The position numbers and the translations under genes were made by a program. Below, in pieces: positions 9,110-16,299 of a stretch of 64,000 bases of DNA. This DNA comes from Spirochaeta thermophila DSM 6192. GTDB taxonomy: Bacteria > Spirochaetota > Spirochaetia > Winmispirales > Winmispiraceae. The notes beneath the pieces are model-generated. The model was not told where the DNA came from. It searched no databases and saw nothing but the letters and a program-made list of their open reading frames with translations. The DNA lies in the NCBI RefSeq assembly GCF_000147075.1, contig NC_014484.1:434001-498000 (forward strand), written 5' to 3'. Every line of letters begins with the position of its first letter. The stretch's first letter is position 1.

Positions 9110-9858
9110 GTGTCCTCCTTGAACGAGGTGAAGACGTAGGCGGTCTTGTGGACGCCGGGCTGCGGGCGGATGTGTCTGGGACCTTCGACGACGACCTGTT
9201 CCTTCACCTCGTGATAGATCGAAGGAGAGATGAGGAGCTTCCCCCCCACGGCGGCGTCGGAGAGGAGGTGGGCCGTACGGGATGCCTCTCCCACGACCAG
9301 GGGGGGGAGGGTGGGAGAGGGGGCCAGGAGGCGTGCGTCACCCCGATGTAGTCCCATGCTTGGAGGAATCGCCCCTTCGTATCCCTCCGAGAGGCGTACG
9401 GCGATCCTGCAGGCCTCCAGTACGGGCGTGGTGCCGACGATCCACCCCTCGTCTCCCCTGAAGCTCACCACGAGGTGGGGGTATTCGATGAAGAGATCGT
9501 TCCAGAGGTCCTGCAGATGCACGAGGGTACGGTCCGCCTCTTCGGGAGAGAGCTGGAGTAGATTCTTGTAGCGGACATGGAGGACCCACCTCTGGAGTCC
9601 GCTCCCCTCGGCCACGGGGGAGGAGTGTCCGATCGTGGCTCTCCGGAGGGTGCGGGCTCTTCTCCGCCTCGTCCTCCCCGCGACGAACCCGGCGATGAGG
9701 GACGGGAAGGAGAAGAACAGGACGCGCGCCGTGTCGAGGGACTCGAAGGGCAGAGAGAGTGGCGGGAGGGGGATCACTCCCAGCCCCACTATAAAGGTGT
9801 ACAGCATGCTCTTTTCCACCACGATGAGCATAAAAGAGTGGGGAACGGCCGTCAACAT
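9106..9858 (-). CDS. Membrane protein with degenerate class III nucleotide cyclase-like domain
   Basis: About 250 residues. Two hydrophobic segments near the N-terminus are followed by a basic linker (RRRRARTLRR) and a domain that follows the class III adenylate cyclase pattern: FRGDEGWIVG matches the KFIGDxxMAVFG loop, and MGLHRGDARL, VVGEASRTAHLL and GGKLLISPSIYHEV match later cyclase motifs. The first metal-binding Asp, expected in the opening strand, is missing (WVLHVRYKN instead). It is therefore probably catalytically inactive. Starts at 9858, 9831 and 9807 are all possible; none has a good ribosome site. It overlaps the next gene by 4 bases. Confidence 0.6.
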   Translation of the reverse strand: MLTAVPHSFMLIVVEKSMLYTFIVGLGVIPLPPLSLPFESLDTARVLFFSFPSLIAGFVAGRTRRRRARTLRRATIGHSSPVAEGSGLQRWVLHVRYKNLLQLSPEEADRTLVHLQDLWNDLFIEYPHLVVSFRGDEGWIVGTTPVLEACRIAVRLSEGYEGAIPPSMGLHRGDARLLAPSPTLPPLVVGEASRTAHLLSDAAVGGKLLISPSIYHEVKEQVVVEGPRHIRPQPGVHKTAYVFTSFKEDT

Positions 9859-9884
9859 GAGTTCGACCCCGGTGTACTGCGGAA

Positions 9885-9913
9885 TTGTGTCTTTCCCCTG
9901 TGTGTGGCATAGT
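9885..9913 (+). promoter_or_regulatory. Promoter of the HIT gene
   Basis: TTGTGT (9885-9890) and CATAGT (9908-9913) are spaced by 17 bases and lie just upstream of the HIT gene's AAGGAGG site. Confidence 0.5.
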
Positions 9914-9931
9914 TGGGACAAGGAGGCAACC

Positions 9932-10276
9932 ATGGGAGACACAATATTCGACAAGATCGTGAGGAAGGAGATCCCCTCGGATGTCGTCTTCGAGGACGAG
10001 GTGGCCCTCGCATTCCGGGACATCAACCCTCAGGCCCCGGTCCATGTCCTGGTTCTCCCCAAGCGGAGAGCGGCCACGCTCACGGAGTTCACCGAGCAGG
10101 ACCCCTCCTACCTCGGGGAGTTCCTCAAACGGGTGAGCATGGTGGCGAAGCAGCTCGGGCTCGAGGAGAACGGCTTCAGGGTGGTGATCAACCAGGGACG
10201 GCACGGGCAGCAGAGTGTGGCCTACCTGCACGTGCACATCCTGGGCGGCAGGCAGATGGAGTGGCCCCCCGGCTGA
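9932..10276 (+). CDS. HIT family nucleotide-binding protein
   Basis: A 114-residue protein with the histidine triad HVHILGG near residues 100-106 and the N-terminal IFDKIVRKEIPS typical of the HINT branch. These enzymes hydrolyse purine phosphoramidates or nucleotidyl-AMP in the cytoplasm. AAGGAGG lies 6 bases before the ATG. It is a single-gene unit, divergent from the cyclase-like gene. The stop codon overlaps a GC-rich inverted repeat. Confidence 0.9.
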   Translation: MGDTIFDKIVRKEIPSDVVFEDEVALAFRDINPQAPVHVLVLPKRRAATLTEFTEQDPSYLGEFLKRVSMVAKQLGLEENGFRVVINQGRHGQQSVAYLHVHILGGRQMEWPPG

Positions 10277-10302
10277 TGGGGGCCTCCCCTCGGGGATGGC
10301 AC

Positions 10303-10328
10303 GAAAAAGCCGCCCCTCTCAGGGCGGC
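10303..10328 (-). terminator. Intrinsic terminator of tRNA-Leu
   Basis: Read leftward, GCCGCCC-TGAGAG-GGGCGGC followed by TTTTTC. It lies directly after the tRNA 3' end. Confidence 0.8.
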
Positions 10329-10335
10329 GTCGAGG

Positions 10336-10420
10336 TGCTGTGGAGAGGACTTGAACCTCCACGGGCTTAACGCCCACTAGCCCCTCAAGCTAGCGTGTCT
10401 ACCAATTCCACCACCACAGC
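10336..10420 (-). tRNA. tRNA-Leu (anticodon GAG)
   Basis: An 85-base class II tRNA. The acceptor stem GCTGTGG pairs with CCACAGC. The anticodon stem CTAGC/GCTAG encloses loop TTGAGGG, giving anticodon GAG. A long variable arm (GGGC...GCCC) and a T arm with TTCAAGT are present. The 3' CCA is not encoded in full (ACCT follows). It reads CUC and CUU, the most used Leu codons in this genome. Confidence 0.93.
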
Positions 10421-10434
10421 ACGATTCGGTGGAT

Positions 10435-10463
10435 ATAATACCGATACTCCTCTCCTTTGTCAA
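10435..10463 (-). promoter_or_regulatory. Promoter of tRNA-Leu
   Basis: Read leftward, a perfect TTGACA (10458-10463) and TATTAT (10435-10440) are separated by 17 bases and sit about 15 bases before the tRNA 5' end. Confidence 0.8.
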
Positions 10464-10492
10464 TACCGAGCGGCACCTGTTTCGATCCCGTC

Positions 10493-11761
10493 TCACCCCG
10501 TGCGGTGCGCTTCGAGGAGGGAGAAGAACTCCGGAAAGGTCACCTCCGCCGCCTCCGCCCCCTCTATGGTGACCGGAGCCCGTGCCGCAAGAGCGCCCAC
10601 GGCCAAGGCCATGGCCACCCGGTGGTCGTCGTGGCTCGAGGCGATTCCGCCGGTGAGCGGGCAGGGACCGTGGATGAGGAGCCCGTCGGGGAGCTCTTCC
10701 ACGCGCGCTCCGAGGCGCGAAAGCTCCTGCGCCATCACCGCAATCCTGTCGGTCTCCTTGAGCCGCGTGTGGGCCGCGTTGTAGAGCCGTGTGGTGCCTT
10801 CCGCATAGCAGGCGGTCACGGCGAGTGCGGGGAGGGCGTCGGGGATGCGCGTCATGTCCACCTCGGTGGCGGAGAGCGATCCACCCGTGATGCGCACCGC
10901 GCGCTCCTCCGGGGACACCTCCACCCTGCAGCCCATACGCTCGAGGATCTCGAGCACCTCTCTGTCACCCTGGGGATCGTCCGGATACAGATTGGTGAGG
11001 GTGAGGGTGGAGCCGGTGACGGCCGCGGCGCACAGGAAGAACGTGGCCGAGGAGTAGTCGCCGGGTATGGTGAGGTCGAAGGCCCGGTAGGACTGTCCCC
11101 CGGGGATCCTGAATCGGTCATAGCCCTCCCGTTCCAGTGCCACTCCCTGGGCCTTCAACCACCAGAGCGTCATGTCGATGTAGGGATGTTCGTTGAGCTC
11201 CACCACCTCCACCAGCGACTCCCCCTTCCCCAACGGGCAGGCGAGGAGCAGTGCCGAGAGGTACTGGCTCGTGGGACACGCGATGGAGGTGCTGCCGCCC
11301 CGTAGAGGCCCTCCTATCACCAGGGGGGCGCACCCATTCCCACGCGTGCTCTCCGCCCTCGCACCCAGGTCTTGGAGACTCGCGAGGAGCGGACCCGCCG
11401 TCCTCCTCCGCAGCTGTGCATCCCCGGTGAAGACCGCCCGGCCCCCCTCTATGAGGGCGGCCATGGCCCCCGCCAAGTAGAGCGTGGTGCCTGAGTTCTC
11501 CACGTCTATCACATCCTCGGGCACCGAGAACCGTCCCCCGGTCCCCTCCACGAGGAGGTCCGCCCCCTCCTCCCTCACCACGGCGCCCAGGAGCGAGACC
11601 GCTCTCATGCAGGCCCTCGTGTCGCGCGAGAAGAGCGGGCTCCGGATGCGGCTCGTACCCCCTGCGGCTGCGGCTACGAGCAGGGCCCGGATGGTGTGCG
11701 ATTTGGACGGCGGCACGGGGATGTGTCCGGAGAGCCGTCCCGGCTGGACGCTGACCTCCAT
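10493..11761 (-). CDS. aroA: 3-phosphoshikimate 1-carboxyvinyltransferase (EPSP synthase)
   Basis: A 422-residue enzyme that joins shikimate-3-phosphate and phosphoenolpyruvate in the aromatic amino acid pathway. The N-terminal PPSKSHTIRALL (residues 17-28), NSGTTLYL near 89-96, IPDALPALAV near 311-320 with the catalytic Asp, and RLKETDRIAVM near 337-347 are all present, and the length is normal. It is the fourth gene of an operon with a CheY-like regulator, CheC and a diguanylate cyclase; its ATG is 9 bases after the cyclase stop and lacks a strong ribosome site, suggesting coupling. The partners are an odd context for a biosynthetic gene. Confidence 0.93.
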   Translation of the reverse strand: MEVSVQPGRLSGHIPVPPSKSHTIRALLVAAAAGGTSRIRSPLFSRDTRACMRAVSLLGAVVREEGADLLVEGTGGRFSVPEDVIDVENSGTTLYLAGAMAALIEGGRAVFTGDAQLRRRTAGPLLASLQDLGARAESTRGNGCAPLVIGGPLRGGSTSIACPTSQYLSALLLACPLGKGESLVEVVELNEHPYIDMTLWWLKAQGVALEREGYDRFRIPGGQSYRAFDLTIPGDYSSATFFLCAAAVTGSTLTLTNLYPDDPQGDREVLEILERMGCRVEVSPEERAVRITGGSLSATEVDMTRIPDALPALAVTACYAEGTTRLYNAAHTRLKETDRIAVMAQELSRLGARVEELPDGLLIHGPCPLTGGIASSHDDHRVAMALAVGALAARAPVTIEGAEAAEVTFPEFFSLLEAHRTG

Positions 11762-11770
11762 AGGGCCACA

Positions 11771-12781
11771 TCATAGGAAACGGACGCAGTTTTTTCCAGA
11801 GGCCTTTCCCACCAGGAGGGCCTGATCGGCCCGCTTTATGTACTCATAGACCGTGTGCGAGGTCTCGTCGAAGGTGGAGACCCCGAAGGTGAGGGTCACG
11901 TTGTGTTCCTTCCCCGCGAAGAGGAAGGGGGTCTCTCCCACACGGTTCCTCAGCTTCTCGGCCACCACGAGGGCGCCTTCCTTCCTCGTGTCCGGCAGGA
12001 GGATGAGGAACTCCTCTCCCCCCCATCGGGAGATCGAGTCCTGTCGTCTGAGGCTCTGCTTGAACAGCTGTGCGAGCTTCACCAGGATGTAGTCCCCGCA
12101 GTCATGGCCGTAGGTGTCGTTGAATGTCTTGAAGTTGTCGATGTCGGCCATGATGATGGAGAACGGCGAGCCCGTACGCAGGGCCCTCCCGATCTCGGCA
12201 TCCAGTCGCTCCTCCATCTCCCTGCGGTTTCCCAGCCCGGTGAGTGGATCGGTGCGGGCCGACCGTTCGAGCTTCTTGTTGATGGCGAGGAGCTGCTCCT
12301 CCACCCGTTTGCGTCGCTCTATCTCCACCAGGGCGCGGTCCTTCATCTCCTTGTAGAGTTGTATACGCTTCACCAGATCGGTGACGTCCTGTACGGTGAA
12401 CACGGCACAGGGAAGTCCCTCCAGGGATGCGGGGGCGATGGTGGTGAAGAAGAACCGTTCCTGGAGTGGGGCCTCGGGGTAGATGGGGGCGGGTACGTAG
12501 AGCTTCCTGTGGAGTTGGGGGGAGAGGATCACCGGTGCGCCGTCCGTAAAGACGATGCTGAGGAGCACCTGGTACTTTTCTTTCTTGAACTCGGGCAGGA
12601 ACTCCCGAAGGTCTCTCCCCACCACGCGTTCCTCTTCTATACCGGTGAACTCCTGCATCCTGTGGTTCCAGGCGCGCACCTTCCATTCCTCGGTGAGGAT
12701 CAGGAGCCCCACCGAAACCGCGTTGAAGAGTTCAGCCGGGAGGTGGAGGATCGTGGTGTCCCTTGTCTCTTCTCTGCTCAT
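11771..12781 (-). CDS. PAS-GGDEF diguanylate cyclase
   Basis: A 336-residue soluble protein. A PAS domain (about 14-135) is followed by a short coiled linker and a GGDEF domain. The active-site loop is GGEEF at 254-258, and the inhibitory site RRQD at 245-248 has the standard 5-residue spacing, so feedback by c-di-GMP is expected. It should make c-di-GMP from GTP. The start overlaps the CheC stop by ATGA, so it is co-translated with CheC. There are no membrane segments, so it senses something in the cytoplasm. Confidence 0.9.
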   Translation of the reverse strand: MSREETRDTTILHLPAELFNAVSVGLLILTEEWKVRAWNHRMQEFTGIEEERVVGRDLREFLPEFKKEKYQVLLSIVFTDGAPVILSPQLHRKLYVPAPIYPEAPLQERFFFTTIAPASLEGLPCAVFTVQDVTDLVKRIQLYKEMKDRALVEIERRKRVEEQLLAINKKLERSARTDPLTGLGNRREMEERLDAEIGRALRTGSPFSIIMADIDNFKTFNDTYGHDCGDYILVKLAQLFKQSLRRQDSISRWGGEEFLILLPDTRKEGALVVAEKLRNRVGETPFLFAGKEHNVTLTFGVSTFDETSHTVYEYIKRADQALLVGKASGKNCVRFL

Positions 12782-13398
12782 TTTTTCCGCACGATGCTCT
12801 CGTAGTGTGCGTCTATCTCCTTGAGGAGATGCTGGAACGGGGTCACCTCCATGAGGATGACGATGTCGCCTTCTATGTTGAGCGAGCTCACCGTAAACCT
12901 GGTCCTCGCGAGGAGGAACGAATACTCCTTGTGGGCCTTGGTGTAGTGTTGGAAGAGCTCTTCGGGCCGTGATTCGGTGTAGCTCGGCACGGTGTAATGA
13001 ATGTGCGAGGAGAAGAAGTTGGAGAAGGTACCCATGATGGAGTTGAGGACGATGTTGCCGATCTCCGAGAGCGTGCCTGCCCTGATCTCGTCCAGGTCTT
13101 CATCCTCGTCCATCTCCTGGACGAGGAGACTGATGAGGTGCTGTGCACTCTGGGGAGGGAAGAGGAGGAAGGCGAGGCCGGTGAAGACCCCGTCGAAGGG
13201 GAGGAGCACCGAGGAGATACGATCCCCGGGAAAGGCCGAGAACTCCTTGAGGATCTCCGCCTTGGTGTATATGTAGATCTCCGGAACCTTGAGCTCGATG
13301 GGGGCGTTGAGGAGACTGCCGAGCACGCGGGCAGCCCTTCCCACCCCCATGTTCATGAGTTCCTTGAGGTAGTCCAGATGGACCTCGGATATCTTCAT
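12778..13398 (-). CDS. cheC: CheC-type phosphatase
   Basis: A 206-residue protein with two E-x-x-N type helices: YLKELMNMGVGRA near residue 10-22 and TLSEIGNIVLNSIMG near 105-119, the arrangement of CheC, which dephosphorylates CheY-P. It overlaps both neighbours by ATGA junctions (CheY-like upstream, diguanylate cyclase downstream). The likely partner is the CheY-like protein encoded directly upstream. The ATG at 13398 is preferred to the longer frame because of that overlap. Confidence 0.85.
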   Translation of the reverse strand: MKISEVHLDYLKELMNMGVGRAARVLGSLLNAPIELKVPEIYIYTKAEILKEFSAFPGDRISSVLLPFDGVFTGLAFLLFPPQSAQHLISLLVQEMDEDEDLDEIRAGTLSEIGNIVLNSIMGTFSNFFSSHIHYTVPSYTESRPEELFQHYTKAHKEYSFLLARTRFTVSSLNIEGDIVILMEVTPFQHLLKEIDAHYESIVRKK

Positions 13399-13754
13399 TG
13401 GGACACCTCTTGTAAGGCCTTTTTCAACTCCTCCTCGGTGAGCGGCTTGTTGAGAAACACCTTGGCTCCCAGCTGGATGCACCGCTGCTTCGTGCTCTCC
13501 TGGGTATCCGCGGACACCACGATGGTGGGCACGGAGACGCGCCTCTTTGCGAGTTCTTCCAGGACCTGGATGCCGTCCATCCCCGGCATGAGGAGATCGA
13601 GGAGGAGCACATCGGGGCGCTGGGCCTCCAGCATGGAGATGGCTTCCTGTCCGCCCTCCGCTTCCTCCACCTGATAGCCCTCTTTTTCGAGGATCTTTCG
13701 TGCGATCTTCCGGGCGAGAAGCGCATCGTCGACGACCAGTACCGTCTTCGCCAT
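13395..13754 (-). CDS. CheY-like single-domain response regulator
   Basis: A 119-residue receiver: VVDDALLAR near residue 6, phospho-acceptor in LLLDLLMPG near 50-58, VVSAD near 80 and FLNKPL near 100. No output domain. AGGAGTG precedes the ATG at 13754. It heads the operon with CheC, a diguanylate cyclase and aroA; the cognate kinase is not encoded next to it. Confidence 0.88.
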   Translation of the reverse strand: MAKTVLVVDDALLARKIARKILEKEGYQVEEAEGGQEAISMLEAQRPDVLLLDLLMPGMDGIQVLEELAKRRVSVPTIVVSADTQESTKQRCIQLGAKVFLNKPLTEEELKKALQEVSQ

Positions 13755-13888
13755 AGGGTACACTCCTGTGTGAATTCTCCTTTTAACTATAGTCGATTTA
13801 TCGAAAACTGCAAGCATTTCCATTATAATGTAAACAAAGGCGGTGAATCTCCCGATTCAAAACCTATACTGCGAGTGAGGAGTGCGAA

Positions 13889-15016
13889 TTGAAACTGTCC
13901 AAAGGGATGCGCGTGGGGGTATCGATTCTCGCGGCCGCGATGGTGCTCTCCGGCGCCCCCCATGTGGACGACCGCTGGGGATTCATCGTCGATCCACCCG
14001 AAGGGTGGCAGCTCTCTCCTTCCGAGAAAGGGGTCTCGGTGACGGATCCCTACCGGGTGGCTTCGTTCCAGGTGGCAGCCTTTCCAGGTCGACGCTTCTC
14101 CTCCGCCGTGGATATGGGTGAGGCGTTCTTCTCCTCCCTGGAGGCCGAGGGCGATGTGAGCGCCTTTGCTCCCTACGGAGGGATGCAGGCCATTCTCGCC
14201 GACGCCGCCTTCCCGGTGGAGAGCGGCACCGTGAGAGGATACTTCGTCTTCATCAACGGGGAAGAAGCCGACTACATCCTCATGGCCTATGCGCCCGAGG
14301 ATGTGTACGAGACGTACCACGACTTCCTCCTGAGCGCCATCGACTCCTTCGCCCCTTCCGGCGACTGGTATCTCTACCCGGGCCCCATCGGCCAGTTCTA
14401 CTACCCGGTGGAGGGACCCTCGCGCACCAGAGTGGACGTCCCGTTCGAGGGGGGGACGCTCGCGTTCCTCCTCGATCCCGGCGAGGAGGATGCCGCTCAG
14501 GTTCTCATAGAACGTGAGGCGAGGGTCCTCCTGGCCTACGGCGATCCGCCGTCGGTGGAGGCCTGGAGGCGCTACTACCGCATGGTGGTACGCGACGAGT
14601 ACCCCAGGTTCAGGGAGGTCTCGGCGAAACTCTCCGAGCGGATGGGAGGAGGCGCGGGTGATGTGCCCTCGAGGCTCCTCTCCTGGTTCCAGGGCTTCGC
14701 CTTCGAGCGCACGGGCACGCTCTCCGACCTCAGGGCTCCCATATCGGCGGTGAGGCGCCACGCAGGCGACTGCGATGCACTCGCCCTCGCGTATCTGATC
14801 ATCCTCCACCACCTGGGCTATGACGGTATCCTCATGGTCTCCTCGGTGTACCGGCACGCGATGGCCGCGGTGGATGTGCCGGGAGACGGTGCGCGTTTTC
14901 CTTTCAATGACCACACCTACCTGGTGGCCGAACTCACGGACGACGTGCCCATGGGAATGATCGCCCAGGACATGAGCACCGTGGAACACTGGATTGGGGT
15001 CGATCTCTTCCCCTGA
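13889..15016 (+). CDS. Secreted protein with transglutaminase-like C-terminal domain
   Basis: A 375-residue protein starting with TTG at 13889, supported by GAGGAGTG 6 bases upstream. Residues 1-23 look like a signal peptide. The N-terminal half (about 29-155) is a beta-rich domain. The C-terminal half carries a transglutaminase/cysteine-protease-like site: C295 in HAGDCDALALAYL, H323 in VYRHAMAAV and an acidic residue near 341-348. It probably acts outside the inner membrane on proteins or peptides; the target is unknown. It is a single gene with its own terminator. Confidence 0.75.
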   Translation: MKLSKGMRVGVSILAAAMVLSGAPHVDDRWGFIVDPPEGWQLSPSEKGVSVTDPYRVASFQVAAFPGRRFSSAVDMGEAFFSSLEAEGDVSAFAPYGGMQAILADAAFPVESGTVRGYFVFINGEEADYILMAYAPEDVYETYHDFLLSAIDSFAPSGDWYLYPGPIGQFYYPVEGPSRTRVDVPFEGGTLAFLLDPGEEDAAQVLIEREARVLLAYGDPPSVEAWRRYYRMVVRDEYPRFREVSAKLSERMGGGAGDVPSRLLSWFQGFAFERTGTLSDLRAPISAVRRHAGDCDALALAYLIILHHLGYDGILMVSSVYRHAMAAVDVPGDGARFPFNDHTYLVAELTDDVPMGMIAQDMSTVEHWIGVDLFP

Positions 15017-15053
15017 GTCCTTGCCGGCCCTCCCTGCAGGATGAACCGACCGG

Positions 15054-15086
15054 ACCCCCGACGAGGACGTCGGGGGTTGTCTTTTT
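15054..15086 (+). terminator. Intrinsic terminator after the transglutaminase-like gene
   Basis: A 10-base stem ACCCCCGACG / CGTCGGGGGT with a 4-base loop, followed by TTGTCTTTTT. Confidence 0.85.
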
Positions 15087-15108
15087 CGGCAAGGAGAAGT
15101 AATCTTAA

Positions 15109-15153
15109 AAAAGGGGAAAATAGAGGAAAATAACCCCTTTTGGAGGATTTTTA
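15109..15153 (+). promoter_or_regulatory. Leader hairpin before the HTH-EIIA gene
   Basis: AAAAGGGG and CCCCTTTT are separated by about 17 A-rich bases and end directly at the TTGGAGG ribosome site. The hairpin is weak and AT-rich and could affect translation of the HTH-EIIA gene. Confidence 0.35.
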
Positions 15154-15854
15154 TGCTTGACGAATATCCTCCCATCCTCACCACCGAAGAAGTGGCGCGG
15201 ATCCTCAGGCTCAGCGAACGCACGGTGCTCAAGTTCGCCCGTGAGGGGACCATCCCCGCCATGAAGGTGGGGGGACAGTTTCGTTTCAGCAGGGACAAGC
15301 TCGCCGAGTGGATCGAGAGACAGATGGCGGGCGGGGAGTTCGCCCTGTGGGAACGTCTTCCCCAGTGGCACGGAGGGGTGGCGGAACTCCTCTCGCCCGA
15401 GTGCGTGCTGACGGGATTCTCGGCGACAAGAGAAGAGGAAGCCTTCCAGAAGATGGTGGACGCGGCCTTCAGGGCCGGGAGGGTGAAGGATCCGGAGGAG
15501 CTCGTGCGCCTCGTGCTCATACGGGAGCGCCAGTGCTCCACGGTGATGCGGCCGGGGGTCGCCTTCCCGCACCCCCGTGCCGTGGGCCCCGAGGTGGTGC
15601 CGGAGTACGCGCTCGTGCTCGCCATAAGCCCCGAGGGTGTGCCTTTCAGCGATGCACCGGGGGACGGCGACGTACACTTCATCGTACTCTTCGCCATCCC
15701 CAGTCTGCAGCTTCACCTGAAGATCCTCGCGGCCCTGGGGGAACTCTTCTCCCATGAAGAAGTGCAGGAGAGGCTCCTCTCTGCACGCAGCCCCCAGGAG
15801 GTGATCTCCTATATCACCTCGTACGAGAAGGAGAGGGAGAAAGATGACGTTTAG
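15153..15854 (+). CDS. Excisionase-type HTH fused to PTS EIIA domain
   Basis: A 233-residue protein. Residues 9-58 are an excisionase/MerR-like helix-turn-helix (LTTEEVARILRLSERTV ... GGQFRFSRDKLAEWI). Residues about 75-220 are a fructose/nitrogen-type PTS EIIA domain with the phospho-histidine in GVAFPHPRA (near 144). No EI, HPr or sugar permease is encoded nearby, so it is likely regulatory: a DNA- or partner-binding protein controlled by phosphorylation. TTGGAGG lies ahead of the ATG. It overlaps the next EIIA gene by 11 bases. Confidence 0.85.
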   Translation: MLDEYPPILTTEEVARILRLSERTVLKFAREGTIPAMKVGGQFRFSRDKLAEWIERQMAGGEFALWERLPQWHGGVAELLSPECVLTGFSATREEEAFQKMVDAAFRAGRVKDPEELVRLVLIRERQCSTVMRPGVAFPHPRAVGPEVVPEYALVLAISPEGVPFSDAPGDGDVHFIVLFAIPSLQLHLKILAALGELFSHEEVQERLLSARSPQEVISYITSYEKEREKDDV

Positions 15855-16299
15855 CACGTATCTCTCACACGACAGGGTGGTCTTCCTGTCTGCGCGATCC
15901 AAGGACGAGGCCCTCAAAGCCCTCGTCTCCCGGCTCGCGGGTGCGGTCTCACCCTTCGAACCCGACGACCTCCTCGAGAGACTCCACGAACGTGAGGGCC
16001 TCATGAGTACGGGGATCGGCCTCGGTATAGGGGTCCCCCACCTCCGTTACAAGGGAGTGAAGGAACCCTGTATCGTCATAGGCCTGCAACCGCAGGGAAT
16101 AGAGGACTACGAGAGCATGGACGGTGAGCCGGTGAAGATCCTGGTGCTCATCCTCGTAGGAGAGGGCCAGCACCGCGAGTATCTCCGCATCCTCTCGGGA
16201 GTGGTGAAGGCCCTCAAGAGAGAAGAGGTGCGGAAGGCCCTCCTTTCGGCCCGCTCCCCCGAGGAAGTGGTGGATATCCTGAAGCGGGAGGACGTCTGA
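15844..16299 (+). CDS. PTS EIIA-type regulatory protein
   Basis: A 151-residue stand-alone EIIA (PtsN-like) domain with the phospho-histidine in GLGIGVPHLRYKG near residue 61. It overlaps the HTH-EIIA gene upstream and its TGA overlaps the antiporter ATG, so all three are translated as a unit. By analogy with EIIA-Ntr, which controls potassium transport proteins, it may regulate the antiporter downstream; that is inference. Confidence 0.87.
   Translation: MTFSTYLSHDRVVFLSARSKDEALKALVSRLAGAVSPFEPDDLLERLHEREGLMSTGIGLGIGVPHLRYKGVKEPCIVIGLQPQGIEDYESMDGEPVKILVLILVGEGQHREYLRILSGVVKALKREEVRKALLSARSPEEVVDILKREDV

Noticed and set aside
10263-10284. Terminator of the HIT gene
   Set aside because: The GGCCCCC/GGGGGCC inverted repeat overlaps the stop codon and has no T run; it is too weak to call.
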